From NCBI RefSeq assembly GCF_030682515.1, contig NZ_JAUXOD010000063.1, positions 1 to 37,451 of the forward strand: DNA of 37,451 bases. Reading direction: 5' to 3'. The first letter of the stretch is position 1. Each line of letters begins with the position of its first letter. The position numbers and the translations under genes were made by a program. Below, in pieces: positions 1 through 9,537 of the stretch. Below the pieces are notes generated by a model. It had not been told where the DNA came from, ran no database searches, and saw nothing but the letters and a program-made list of their open reading frames with translations. The stretch comes from Hoeflea sp. (lineage in GTDB: Bacteria > Pseudomonadota > Alphaproteobacteria > Rhizobiales > Rhizobiaceae).

Positions 1-126
1 GAATTCGGCATGGGCGCGGAAATCGGCATCGCCACCGGCAAGATGCACGCCCGCGGCCCGGTTGGCGTCGAGCAGCTGACCTCCTTCAACTATCGTGTGC
101 ACGGCACCGGCCAGATCCGGCCTTGA
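1..126 (+). CDS. proA: gamma-glutamyl phosphate reductase, C-terminal fragment
   Basis: Only the last 41 codons are inside the window; the gene enters from the left edge in frame 1 and stops at a TGA (124-126). The fragment reads [20 protein letters not shown] followed by [13 protein letters not shown]. This is the conserved C-terminus of ProA, the NADPH-dependent reductase that turns gamma-glutamyl phosphate into glutamate-5-semialdehyde in proline synthesis. The stop codon overlaps the nadD start (TGATG), so the two genes are probably translationally coupled. proA next to nadD is the usual rhizobial order (proBA-nadD). The family call is firm; nothing can be said about the rest of the gene. 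Confidence 0.93.
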   Translation, partial: EFGMGAEIGIATGKMHARGPVGVEQLTSFNYRVHGTGQIRP

Positions 127-752
127 TGGTGATTCGCGCCCACACGCCTGCCTTTCTAAAGATGCCCTATGTCGAGCGCGGCATGAGCGTCGGCCTGTTC
201 GGCGGCTCGTTCAATCCGCCGCATCGCGGCCATGAACTGGTGGCCGAGATCGCGCTCCGCCGCCTGGGCCTGGATCAGCTGTGGTGGATGGTGACGCCCG
301 GCAATCCGCTCAAGAACCGCACCGACCTGGCGAGCCTGGAGGAGCGCGTGGAATTGAGCCGCCGGCTGGCGCCCGGCCCCAAGGTCAAGGTCACCGCCTT
401 CGAGGCCGCGCACAACCTGCACTACACCGCCAAGACGCTCGATTTCGTCAAGGCGCGCAATCCCGGCATCCGCTTTGTCTGGATCATGGGCGCGGACAAT
501 CTCAAGCACTTCCATCTCTGGCAGGACTGGCGCGGCATCGCCGAGACCTTCCCGATCGCCGTCATCGACAGGCCGGGATCGACGCTCGCCTATCTGTCGT
601 CGAAAATGGCCAAGACCTATGCCCATGCGCGGATCGACGAGGACGACGCCGCCGTGCTGCCGTTTCTGGCTGCACCCGCTTGGACCTTCATCCACGGCCC
701 GCGCTCGTCGCTCTCCTCGAGCGCCATCCGCGGCGAACGCTCCGCCATTTGA
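126..752 (+). CDS. nadD: nicotinate-nucleotide adenylyltransferase
   Basis: Cytosolic enzyme that adenylates nicotinate mononucleotide to deamido-NAD, a late step of NAD synthesis. The 208-residue product carries the nucleotidyltransferase signature GGSFNPPHRGH at residues 26-36 (the HxxH-type nucleotide-binding loop). Near the C-terminus it has SSSAIR (197-202), the family's second phosphate-binding motif. In between lies the rhizobial-type block LDQLWWMVTPGNPLKNR. The ATG at 126 overlaps the proA stop and gives a leader of about 20 residues before the domain; ATGs at 162 and 183 are possible shorter starts. rsfS and rlmH follow on the same strand, the standard nadD-rsfS-rlmH arrangement. 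Family assignment is secure; only the exact start is open. Confidence 0.95.
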   Translation: MVIRAHTPAFLKMPYVERGMSVGLFGGSFNPPHRGHELVAEIALRRLGLDQLWWMVTPGNPLKNRTDLASLEERVELSRRLAPGPKVKVTAFEAAHNLHYTAKTLDFVKARNPGIRFVWIMGADNLKHFHLWQDWRGIAETFPIAVIDRPGSTLAYLSSKMAKTYAHARIDEDDAAVLPFLAAPAWTFIHGPRSSLSSSAIRGERSAI

Positions 753-794
753 CAACCGGATCTTGAAAAACAACCCTGTCCATGACTATCTTGG

Positions 795-1277
795 ATGTGC
801 GTCGCGGTCGCGTGGGTGATCGGGACGACGGTTGGACTGTTCAGGAAGAGGAAAGGAATCACCCTGAGAACAGCACACGCAAAGAGAATCGCCGCAAGCG
901 ACTTCTCACAAGCGGCGGGCAGCGGCGAACAGGCCGCTCTGCGCCAGCTTCACCAGGTCCGCGAAAGTCTGGCGGACTCCAAGGCAGAAGACATCGTCAT
1001 CATCGACATCGCGGGCAAATCAGCGCTGGGCGACCATATGGTCGTGGCCTCGGGCCGGTCGAACCGTCATGTGGCGGCGATCTGCGATCACCTGATGAGC
1101 GAGCTCAAGGACGCCGGGTTCGGCGTGCCGCGCGTCGAGGGTCTGGCGACCGGCGACTGGGTCCTGATCGACGCAGGCGATGTCATCATTCATGTTTTCC
1201 GTCCGGAAATCCGGGAGTTCTACAACATCGAGAAGATGTGGCAGACCCCCGAGATCGAGGACGGAAAGCTGCACTGA
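795..1277 (+). CDS. rsfS: ribosome silencing factor RsfS
   Basis: RsfS (Iojap/YbeB family) binds ribosomal protein uL14 and blocks 30S-50S joining when nutrients are short. The conserved domain starts at the AEDIVIIDIAGKSALGDHMV stretch, continues through ASGRSNRHV and GDWVLIDAGDVIIHVF, and ends at the hallmark REFYNIEKMW. The coordinates use the first in-frame ATG (795), giving 160 residues. However, the first 23 residues look like read-through of non-coding DNA and no Shine-Dalgarno precedes that ATG. A better ribosome site (AGGAAGAGGAAAGGAA, 843-858) sits just ahead of an in-frame CTG at 864, which would give a 137-residue protein starting xRTAHAKR. No ATG or GTG lies between CTG 864 and the domain. 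Function is certain; the start is not. Confidence 0.93.
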   Translation: MCVAVAWVIGTTVGLFRKRKGITLRTAHAKRIAASDFSQAAGSGEQAALRQLHQVRESLADSKAEDIVIIDIAGKSALGDHMVVASGRSNRHVAAICDHLMSELKDAGFGVPRVEGLATGDWVLIDAGDVIIHVFRPEIREFYNIEKMWQTPEIEDGKLH

Positions 1278-1505
1278 CCGGCACGGCCTGAAAGGCCGCT
1301 CCGGTTCGACGATCAAGGCCGCCCGGTCCTGGCTGGCATGGCGGCGAGATCGTTTTGCGCCGATCCCGGGCAAATCTCGTGCCAGCAATGGGCCGCCTCG
1401 ATCGGGCAGATGTGCCCTGGCTGTCGGACCATGCTCCATCACGGATGGGATGCTGTAGGATAGGACGCTGCGAGACATATCCCCCTCGGCCGGAAGACGG
1501 ACACC

Positions 1506-1988
1506 ATGCGCATCACACTCTTTGCCGTCGGACGGCTGAAGGCCGGACCCGAAAGCGAGCTTTCCAGCCGCTATCTCGACCGGTTCGCCAAGTCGGGCGG
1601 TGCCCTTGGCCTGGATTTCGTCCGGACCATCGAGATTCCCGAAAGCCGCGCCGCCACGGCCGAGCTGCGCAAGAAGGACGAGGCGGCGCAGCTTGCCCGC
1701 GCCCTGCCCGAGGGCGCGGCGCTGATCCTGCTCGATGAACGGGGCAAGACGCCGGATTCGCCCGGCTTCGCCGCCCTGCTGGCTCGCCTGCGCGACGAGG
1801 GCCGCCGCGACCTGGTGCTGGCCATCGGCGGCGCCGACGGGCTGGATCCGGACCTGCATGCCGGCGCCGACGCGGTGATCTCGTTCGGCCGCATGACCTG
1901 GCCGCACCAGCTGGTGCGCATCCTGGCCGCAGAACAGCTCTACCGCGCCGTCACAATCCTGTCCGGCCATCCCTACCACCGCGCTTGA
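1506..1988 (+). CDS. rlmH: 23S rRNA (pseudouridine1915-N3)-methyltransferase RlmH
   Basis: SPOUT-class methyltransferase that uses SAM to methylate pseudouridine 1915 in helix 69 of 23S rRNA in assembled 70S ribosomes. The product is 160 residues, the family's usual size. The knot motifs are all present: LDERG (76-80), the SAM-loop AIGGADGL (106-113), FGRMTWPHQLVRILAAEQLYRA ahead of the C-terminus, and the invariant tail SGHPYHRA with the Tyr-His-Arg triad (157-159). The start ATG is the only sensible one (MRITLFAVGR). A 228-base spacer separates it from rsfS. It holds a short GGCCTGAAAGGCC-type hairpin just after rsfS (around 1286-1300) with no T tract, so a separate promoter for rlmH is possible but not identified. 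Confidence 0.96.
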   Translation: MRITLFAVGRLKAGPESELSSRYLDRFAKSGGALGLDFVRTIEIPESRAATAELRKKDEAAQLARALPEGAALILLDERGKTPDSPGFAALLARLRDEGRRDLVLAIGGADGLDPDLHAGADAVISFGRMTWPHQLVRILAAEQLYRAVTILSGHPYHRA

Positions 1989-2086
1989 TCCCACCCTGAA
2001 CGCCCCGACTGAACCCTGGTGACCACGACCCGCGGGACCGGTTCCGGGCCTCGCAAAGATTTGATCCCGCCGCCGCTGGGGTTCAT

Positions 2087-2120
2087 GGCGCTTTAACACC
2101 GAATTGGTTACGGTGGCGCC
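2087..2120 (+). other. hairpin abutting the envC-like start codon
   Basis: Nested inverted repeats run straight into the ATG at 2121. The outer arms are GGCGC (2087-2091) and GCGCC (2116-2120); the inner arms are CACCG (2097-2101) and CGGTG (2111-2115). No Shine-Dalgarno is visible, so the structure would occupy the ribosome site if the ATG is used. Alternatively the true start is the in-frame GTG at 2202. The stretch TTAA-N7-TTGGTTA (2093-2110) resembles a CtrA box only in its first half. Confidence 0.35.
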
Positions 2121-3581
2121 ATGTGGAGCCTCCGGTTCGAATCGGTCCGGTCCGACCTGACCCGGACCCCGTCTGTCCGGCCCGCGCCCGTCCAACGGGC
2201 TGTGCCGGGCCGGCCTTGGCATGGGCTCCGGTCCTTCACCCTCCTCTCCCTCTCTCTCGCCCTCATGGTCCTGGCCGGCCCGGCGCGCGCCACCGGGCTG
2301 GCCGATCCGGATGCAACCGCTGCGGCACGGGAACTCGAGCAGCAGGAACAGGCGAGCCGCCTGGAGCTGCAGTCGGTGGCCGATCAGGCGGCACACGCAA
2401 CCCAGGCGCTGTCCGCGCTGGAAAGCGATATCGCGGCGCTGCGGGCCGATCAGCGTTTGCTCGACCAGAGGATCGCAGAGACCGCATCCCGGCGGGCAAG
2501 CCTCGACCAGAAGATCGCCGATGGCGAGCGCGCGATGACCGATCTTTCGGAGCGCCAGGAAGCGGTGCGCCTGTCGCTCCTGTCGCGCCGCTCGGTGCTG
2601 GCCGAGGTTCTGGCAGCCCTGCAGCGCATCGGCCGCGACCCGCCGCCGGCGCTGCTGGTCAGTCCCGAGGACGCCCTGTCGTCGGTGCGCAGCGCGATCC
2701 TGCTGGGCGCCGTTGTGCCGGAGATCCGCGCCGAGACCGACGCGCTCGCCGCCGATCTCAAGGAACTGGCCGCCCTCCGGGAGGCCATTGCCATCGAACG
2801 GCGGTCGCTTGCCTCAGCCCTTGAGGCAAATGCCGCCGAGGAGCAGCGCCTTGCCGAACTGGCGTCGGAAAAGATCGCCCTGCAGGCGGAAAGCCAGCGC
2901 CGCCTGGACCGTGAACGCCTGCGCGCCGAGGCGCTTTCCGTGCGCTCCGGCGAACTCGAGACCGTGATCGCCACGCTGGCCGACGAGATCACCTCGCTGC
3001 GCGACGCTGCCGAGGCGGCGCGCCAGGCCGAGGAGGAGCGCCAGCGCAAGCTCGCCGAACAGCTCGAGCGGGCCCGCGCCTTTGCGGCCGTGGCGCTGCC
3101 CGACAAAAACCGCATTATGCCCGCATATGTTTTTTCGAAACTGACCGGAACACTGAGCCGGCCCGCAGCAGGCGAGACCATCCGCTTTTTCGGCGCCGAT
3201 GACGGGACCGGACACGCCCTGTCGGGGGAAGTCGTTGCCACCGAGGCAGGAGCGCCGGTGTTTGCCCCGGCCGACGGCTGGATTGCCTATGCCGGGCCTT
3301 TTCGCAAATACGGCGAAGTGGTCATTCTGGATACGGGAGAGAAACACCACGTGGTTCTTGCCGGCATGGAAAAGATCAAGGTCTCCGCCGGACAGTTCGT
3401 GGTCTCGGGAGAGCCCCTGGCGGTGATGGGTCAAACGAGATTTGCAGGTTCTGCGGCTTTGACACTGGCCTCGGAGCATCCGACGCTCTACATTGAGATT
3501 AGAAAAGACGGTCAACCGGTCGATCCGCGCACTTGGTGGAAAGACGAGATGTCTTCTGGAAAGGCAAGAGATGATACGTAA
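2121..3581 (+). CDS. envC: EnvC-like murein hydrolase activator (degenerate M23/LytM)
   Basis: Periplasmic coiled-coil protein that by family analogy activates septal peptidoglycan amidases during cell division. From the ATG at 2121 it is 486 residues. It has a long arginine-rich n-region, a hydrophobic signal core (FTLLSLSLALMVLAGPARA, about 39-58), an Ala/Glu/Arg-rich coiled coil from about 70 to 315, and a C-terminal LytM-like domain (about 355-475). The zinc ligands of active M23 peptidases are missing: the usual HxH before FEIR is replaced by LYIEIR. This fits a non-catalytic EnvC-type activator rather than an endopeptidase. The GTG at 2202 would give a normal-length signal peptide and may be the real start. 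The stop overlaps ctpA by 11 bases. Cell-wall/protease pairing with ctpA is the usual rhizobial context. Confidence 0.88.
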   Translation: MWSLRFESVRSDLTRTPSVRPAPVQRAVPGRPWHGLRSFTLLSLSLALMVLAGPARATGLADPDATAAARELEQQEQASRLELQSVADQAAHATQALSALESDIAALRADQRLLDQRIAETASRRASLDQKIADGERAMTDLSERQEAVRLSLLSRRSVLAEVLAALQRIGRDPPPALLVSPEDALSSVRSAILLGAVVPEIRAETDALAADLKELAALREAIAIERRSLASALEANAAEEQRLAELASEKIALQAESQRRLDRERLRAEALSVRSGELETVIATLADEITSLRDAAEAARQAEEERQRKLAEQLERARAFAAVALPDKNRIMPAYVFSKLTGTLSRPAAGETIRFFGADDGTGHALSGEVVATEAGAPVFAPADGWIAYAGPFRKYGEVVILDTGEKHHVVLAGMEKIKVSAGQFVVSGEPLAVMGQTRFAGSAALTLASEHPTLYIEIRKDGQPVDPRTWWKDEMSSGKARDDT

Positions 3582-4893
3582 GGTCACACTTCTGGCGGTC
3601 GGCGCTTTGATGGGCGCGGTGTCCGTGAGCGCAATCAACGCCTATGGCAGCTCCGCCGAAGCGGCGGGCACGGCGACCTACCGGCAGCTTGCCATATTCG
3701 GCAATGTGTTCGAGCGCGTGCGCGCGCAATATGTCACGCCGCCCGAAGAAGGAAAGCTGATCGAGAGCGCCATCAACGGCATGCTGACCTCGCTTGATCC
3801 GCATTCGAGCTACCTCAACCAGGAAGCCGCCGATGACATGCGCACCCAGACCCGCGGTGAATTCGGCGGTCTTGGGATCGAGGTCACCATGGAGAACGAA
3901 CTGGTCAAGGTGATCACCCCGATCGACGAGACCCCTGCGGCCCGCGCGGGCGTCCTGGCCGGCGACTTCATCTCCGAGATTGACGGCGAGCCGGTGCGCG
4001 GTCTCTCGCTCGCCGAAGCCGTCGACAAGATGCGCGGCCCGGTCAACACCGCCATCGAACTCACGGTGTTGCGCGAAGGCGCCGACCAGCCTCTCAAGAT
4101 CAAGGTCGTCCGCGACATCATCGCCGTCAAGGCGGTGCGCTACCGCGTCGAGGAAGATGTCGGCTATCTCCGGGTAATCTCATTCACCGAGAAGACCTAT
4201 GATGATCTCTCCAATGCGATCGAGACCATCGCCAAGGAAGTCGGCAAGGACAAGCTCAAGGGCTATGTGCTGGATCTCAGGCTCAACCCGGGCGGTCTGC
4301 TCGACCAGGCCATCAGCGTCTCCGACGCGTTCCTCGATCGCGGCGAGATCGTTTCGACCCGCGGGCGCAATCCCGAGGAAACGCGGCGCTTCAATTCGCG
4401 TCCCGGCGATCTCACCGGTGGCAAGCCGGTGATCGTGTTGATCAATGGCGGCTCGGCCTCGGCCTCCGAAATCGTTGCCGGCGCGCTGCAGGATCATCGC
4501 CGCGCCACGGTTCTGGGCACGACGTCTTTCGGCAAGGGATCGGTGCAGACCATCATCCCGCTCGACGCCAAGACCGCGCTCAGGCTCACCACCGCGCTCT
4601 ACTACACGCCCTCGGGCACCTCTATCCAGGGTACCGGCATCAAGCCCGACATCCGGGTCGAGGAGCCGGTTCCCGAAGAGCTGCGCGGGCGCGTCAAGAC
4701 CGCCGGCGAGAGCGAGCTGCGCGGCCACATCCAGGGCGAGAACGAGAACGACGAAGGCTCCGGCTCCATTGCCTATGTGCCGCCGGATCCCAAGGACGAT
4801 GTCCAGCTCGGCTATGCCCTCGATCTGCTGCGCGGCATCAAGACCGATCCGGCCTTCCCGCCGAACCCCGACCAGGCCGCCATCAAGAACTGA
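3571..4893 (+). CDS. ctpA: C-terminal processing peptidase, S41 family
   Basis: Periplasmic serine protease that trims the C-termini of substrates and is linked to envelope and peptidoglycan-hydrolase turnover. From the ATG at 3571 (preceded by AAGGCAAGAG) it is 440 residues. It has an N-terminal signal anchor (MIRKVTLLAVGALMGAVSVS), a PDZ domain (about 95-175, with the GLGIEVT carboxylate-binding loop) and the S41 catalytic domain. The catalytic serine is S297 in GGSASASE and the general base is K322 in SFGKGSVQ. Their 25-residue spacing matches E. coli Prc S430/K455. The start lies within the 3' end of the upstream activator gene, so translation is probably coupled. A longer reading from 3493 would run back into the upstream gene and is not supported. 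Confidence 0.95.
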   Translation: MIRKVTLLAVGALMGAVSVSAINAYGSSAEAAGTATYRQLAIFGNVFERVRAQYVTPPEEGKLIESAINGMLTSLDPHSSYLNQEAADDMRTQTRGEFGGLGIEVTMENELVKVITPIDETPAARAGVLAGDFISEIDGEPVRGLSLAEAVDKMRGPVNTAIELTVLREGADQPLKIKVVRDIIAVKAVRYRVEEDVGYLRVISFTEKTYDDLSNAIETIAKEVGKDKLKGYVLDLRLNPGGLLDQAISVSDAFLDRGEIVSTRGRNPEETRRFNSRPGDLTGGKPVIVLINGGSASASEIVAGALQDHRRATVLGTTSFGKGSVQTIIPLDAKTALRLTTALYYTPSGTSIQGTGIKPDIRVEEPVPEELRGRVKTAGESELRGHIQGENENDEGSGSIAYVPPDPKDDVQLGYALDLLRGIKTDPAFPPNPDQAAIKN

Positions 4894-4949
4894 TGCCTGC
4901 CGCACGCGATTGCCGGTGAGAGCGACAGGCACGCTTTCGAAGCTATCCA

Positions 4950-4998
4950 GACGCCGCCCCGCTGCCATGCCCTTCCGGCTTGCCAGCGGGGCGGCGTC
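4950..4998. repeat. perfect 15-bp inverted repeat between ctpA and the deacetylase gene
   Basis: The arms GACGCCGCCCCGCTG (4950-4964) and CAGCGGGGCGGCGTC (4984-4998) pair perfectly around a 19-base loop. Two further pairs can form beyond a C:C mismatch. There is no T run on either strand, so it is not a standard intrinsic terminator. It could limit read-through, protect the ctpA mRNA 3' end or modulate the downstream gene. An ATG at 4980 lies inside it and is an unlikely start. Confidence 0.7.
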
Positions 4999-5036
4999 CT
5001 GATTCAATGAGGCCGCATCGGAATCGGGCATCAATC

Positions 5037-6284
5037 GTGGGCGACAATATCCATCAGCCTCTGGGGCAGGACCGCGGACCGGGCAAGCGCCCCGGCTCAG
5101 GAGCGAAGCGCGCCTGGGCCGTGCCGTTGCTGTCGCTGGCGGCACTCGGCGCCGTGCTCGGCGGCGCCGGATGGATGGCACTGTCTGGTGCGGATTTCGG
5201 AACCGAAACGGCCGTCGTGCTGGAATCGCCCGGCTCGGGCGAAGCCGAGCCCGCTGCAGACATCGCGGCCGGCCAGCCACAGCCGGACGGGGCGGACGAG
5301 ACCGCCGGCCTCGAGGCCAACACCCCCGGCGCGCTCAACAGCCTGCATGGCCAGTCAGGGGCAGTGATCACCACCACATTGGGCGAGAACGGCGAGGAAA
5401 TCCACAAGATTGCCCCGGTTCAACGCCCCGACAACCGCCCGGTGCTGCTCACCCCGCCCGGGCGCGTCGGCCAGAATCCCCGCCTGGCGCATCTGCCCGA
5501 TCTGGCAGTCATCCAGGACACGCCGCAAGGGCCGCTGCCGGTGCGCGGGCCCGATGGCGAGCGCGCCTTCGACATCTATGCGCGGCCCTGGTCGGGCGCC
5601 CGCGGCGCCCGCGTGGCGATCATCGTCGGCGGCCTCGGGCTCAGCCAGACCGGCACGCAATACGCGATCAGGACCTTGCCCGACGACATCACCCTGGCCT
5701 TTGCCGCGAACGGCAACAGCCTGCAGCGCTGGATGCAGGAAGCCCGCCGCGCCGGACATGAAATCCTGCTGCAGATCCCGTTCGAACCGTTTGATTACCC
5801 GGCTAATGACCCCGGGGAGGGCACCCTGACCGTGGCCGCCGGGGCCGAGCAGAATCTCGACGACCTGCATGCGGCGATGGCCCGCATCACCAATTACACC
5901 GGCATCACCAATTTCATGGGCGGCCGGTTCCTGGCCGATCCCGAGGCGCTGGAGCCGATCATGCGCGACATCGCCGGGCGCGGCATCATGTTCGTCGACG
6001 ACGGCACCTCGGCGCGATCGCTCACCGGCCAGTTCGCGAAAACCCTGGCGATTCCCTTCGCCGCCTCCGACATGGTGCTCGACGCCACCCAGGAGCGCGG
6101 CTACATTCTCTCCAAGCTCGATGACCTGGAGCGAACCGCCCGGCGCAACGGCGTCGCGGTCGGCGTCGCCTCAGCCTTCGAGGCCAGCGTCGACGCCATC
6201 GCCATCTGGGCCAACGAGGCCCGGGCGCGCGGCATCGAGATCGTACCGGTCTCGGCCACCGCCGACGATCCGGAAGGAAGATGA
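5037..6284 (+). CDS. divergent polysaccharide deacetylase family protein (DUF610/YibQ-like)
   Basis: Predicted inner-membrane-anchored periplasmic protein of the divergent polysaccharide deacetylase family; its biochemical role is unproven. From the GTG at 5037 it is 415 residues, starting [12 protein letters not shown], which resembles the N-terminus seen in rhizobial relatives. ATG 5007 is an alternative start. One membrane segment (about 26-48) is followed by an acidic/Ala/Pro linker and then the deacetylase-fold domain from about residue 190 ([17 protein letters not shown] to the end). Where YibQ-type proteins carry an Asp-Asp pair after the first strand, this one has Gly-Gly (IIVGGLG), so metal-dependent catalysis is doubtful. 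It sits between ctpA and rppH, and its stop overlaps rppH by 4 bases (ATGA). The context suggests envelope maintenance. Confidence 0.88.
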   Translation: MGDNIHQPLGQDRGPGKRPGSGAKRAWAVPLLSLAALGAVLGGAGWMALSGADFGTETAVVLESPGSGEAEPAADIAAGQPQPDGADETAGLEANTPGALNSLHGQSGAVITTTLGENGEEIHKIAPVQRPDNRPVLLTPPGRVGQNPRLAHLPDLAVIQDTPQGPLPVRGPDGERAFDIYARPWSGARGARVAIIVGGLGLSQTGTQYAIRTLPDDITLAFAANGNSLQRWMQEARRAGHEILLQIPFEPFDYPANDPGEGTLTVAAGAEQNLDDLHAAMARITNYTGITNFMGGRFLADPEALEPIMRDIAGRGIMFVDDGTSARSLTGQFAKTLAIPFAASDMVLDATQERGYILSKLDDLERTARRNGVAVGVASAFEASVDAIAIWANEARARGIEIVPVSATADDPEGR

Positions 6285-6832
6285 ACAGGACCAATATGGC
6301 CAAGACAAAGCAGCACCCCCTCAACCCCGCCGATCTGCCCTACCGGCTCTGTGTCGGGATCATGGTGCTCAACCGGGATGGGCTGGTCTGGGCCGGCCAC
6401 CGCATCGCCGAGGGCAACACCGAGTATGACGGCTCGCCGCAGCTCTGGCAGATGCCCCAGGGCGGCATCGACGCCGACGAGGATCCCTACCAGGCGGCCT
6501 TGCGCGAGCTCTATGAGGAGACCGGAATCCGCTCGGTGGAGGTGCTGGCCGAGGCCCCGGACTGGATCGACTACGACCTGCCCGGCCACATGATCGGCAT
6601 TGGCCTGAAGGGCAAGTATCGCGGCCAGAGGCAGCGCTGGTTCGCGCTGCGGTTCACCGGTGACGAGACCGAGATCGAGATCAACCCGCCGCCTGGCGGC
6701 CACAGCCCCGAGTTCGACGCCTGGGAGTGGAAGCCGATGGCCGAGCTGCCGGGCCTGATCGTGCCCTTCAAGCGCAAGGCCTATGACCAGGTGGTCGCCG
6801 CCTTCGCCCATCTCGCAGGAAGCCGGCCATGA
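6281..6832 (+). CDS. rppH: RNA pyrophosphohydrolase (Nudix)
   Basis: Removes pyrophosphate from the 5' triphosphate end of mRNAs, the step that opens them to RNase E decay. The product is 183 residues. It has the RppH-specific block WQMPQGGID and a complete Nudix box spanning residues 60-82 (G60, E66, R74-E75, E78-E79, G81). The metal-binding glutamates are therefore all present. The start ATG overlaps the stop of the deacetylase gene (ATGA), indicating coupling. A second in-frame ATG five codons later is possible. Assignment as RppH rather than another Nudix hydrolase rests on the PQGG context and on the ctpA-deacetylase-rppH order common in rhizobia. Confidence 0.94.
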   Translation: MNRTNMAKTKQHPLNPADLPYRLCVGIMVLNRDGLVWAGHRIAEGNTEYDGSPQLWQMPQGGIDADEDPYQAALRELYEETGIRSVEVLAEAPDWIDYDLPGHMIGIGLKGKYRGQRQRWFALRFTGDETEIEINPPPGGHSPEFDAWEWKPMAELPGLIVPFKRKAYDQVVAAFAHLAGSRP

Positions 6833-6850
6833 CCGTTAGCGGGATCTCCC

Positions 6851-7381
6851 ATGGCTGAACGCAAAAGCCTTGCGGCGAAAGTGACCTATCGCGAGACCGG
6901 AGAAGCCGACCGGGCCCAGGTCCGGGCACTGCAGGAAGCGGTCTATGACGGTTCCATCGCCGCGCTCTGCGACGCCATGATTTTTGGGTCGGAGGAGACG
7001 CTGTCTCTGGTGGCCGAGCTGGACGGGCAGGTCATCGGCCAGATCCTGCTAGCGCCGGTCAGCGGACCGGAGCGTGCGCTGGCGCTGGCGCCGCACGCGG
7101 TCCTTCCCGCCTGGCGCGACATGCAGATCGGCACCGAACTGGTCCGCCACGCCTTGAAGCTTGCACGGCACCGGGGCTGGCGTTCGGTGTTCGTCTTCGG
7201 CCAGCCGGACTACTATCGCCGCTTCGGCTTCCGATCGCGCACGGCCGATTGCGCCGACGTGACATGGCAGGGGCCGCGGTTTCTGGCGCTGGAACTCGAA
7301 GAGGGTGCGCTTGCGGCCTGGAGCGGGCCGCTCGACTATCCCGAGTCCTATCTCGCCGTGGCCCTGTCCGTTCGCCGCTGA
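6851..7381 (+). CDS. GNAT family N-acetyltransferase
   Basis: A 176-residue acetyl-CoA-dependent acyltransferase of the GNAT superfamily; the substrate is unknown. The fold is recognisable from the N-terminal motif VTYRETGEADRAQVRALQEAV. The acetyl-CoA loop region follows (HAVLPAWRDMQIGTELVRHAL, about 82-102, a variant of the Q/RxxGxG/A motif). The YhbS-like block SVFVFGQPDYYRRFGF comes next, typical of the predicted acetyltransferases COG3153. It begins 18 bases after rppH and is probably co-transcribed with it. It converges with atpC across a 92-base spacer holding the atp terminator. Nothing in the context indicates a specific substrate. Confidence 0.88.
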   Translation: MAERKSLAAKVTYRETGEADRAQVRALQEAVYDGSIAALCDAMIFGSEETLSLVAELDGQVIGQILLAPVSGPERALALAPHAVLPAWRDMQIGTELVRHALKLARHRGWRSVFVFGQPDYYRRFGFRSRTADCADVTWQGPRFLALELEEGALAAWSGPLDYPESYLAVALSVRR

Positions 7382-7421
7382 ACGCCAGGCGCGGATCGGC
7401 ACCGCAGTGCGGTCGCCAAAC

Positions 7422-7447
7422 AAAAAAGGCGGCCCGTGGACCGCCTC
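7422..7447 (-). terminator. intrinsic terminator of the atp operon
   Basis: Read on the minus strand, AGGCGG and CCGCCT (arms at 7441-7446 and 7427-7432) form a 6-bp stem around an 8-base loop. The stem is followed at once by a run of six T residues (complement of A7422-7427). It lies 26 bases beyond the atpC stop. The plus strand has no T run, so it should serve only the minus-strand operon. Confidence 0.72.
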
Positions 7448-7473
7448 CTTCAGAATTCCTGGGCCAGCCGAAA

Positions 7474-7872
7474 TCAGATCGCCGCTTCCAGCGTCGTCAG
7501 CTGGTCGAGATACTGCTGCGCCTTCTGCTTGGCGTCGTCGCTGGAGGCGTCGGCATAGTCTTCCCGCGCCTCCTGAAGCCGCTTGGCAAGGTCGGCGCGG
7601 TCGATGTCGGCAACGGCAACGGCCGATTCGGCGAGCAGCGTGCAGCCCTCCGGCATGATGTCGGCAAAGCCGCCGAACACCACATAGCGTTCGGTCCTGC
7701 CGTCCGCCGTCACCACCGTGACCACGCCCGGCTTGATGGTGGTCATCGTCGGGGCGTGATGCGCCATCACTGTCATTTCGCCATCGGCGCCGGGAATGAC
7801 GACTTCGCTCACGGTTGCCGACAGAAGCAGCCGCTCCGGAGATACGAGTTCAAAATTGAAGCTGTCAGCCAT
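7474..7872 (-). CDS. atpC: F1 ATP synthase epsilon subunit
   Basis: Central-stalk epsilon subunit, which couples rotation to the F0 ring and can inhibit ATP hydrolysis. The product is 132 residues starting MADSFNFELVSPERLLLS, the standard alphaproteobacterial N-terminus. The beta-sandwich domain includes VVIPGADGEMTVMAHHAPT and YVVFGGFADIMP, and a helical C-terminal arm follows (about 85-132). A GTG three codons upstream (7881) is in frame, but the ATG at 7872 matches the family start. It is the last gene of atpHAGDC, 81 bases after atpD, the longest gap in the operon, and is followed by a terminator at 7422-7447. Confidence 0.96.
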   Translation of the reverse strand: MADSFNFELVSPERLLLSATVSEVVIPGADGEMTVMAHHAPTMTTIKPGVVTVVTADGRTERYVVFGGFADIMPEGCTLLAESAVAVADIDRADLAKRLQEAREDYADASSDDAKQKAQQYLDQLTTLEAAI

Positions 7873-7953
7873 GACGTTCACTTTATCGCAGTGCTGTTTC
7901 AGTGCGCCGCGCGGGGAAGGCCTTTGGCCGGCCCCGCGCGTGCAATTTCAGGT

Positions 7954-9537
<1,584 letters not shown>

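Noticed and set aside
2093-2110. CtrA binding site ahead of the envC-like gene
   Set aside because: Only the first TTAA half matches TTAA-N7-TTAA; the second half is TTGG. Interesting given the cell-division context but below a reportable match.
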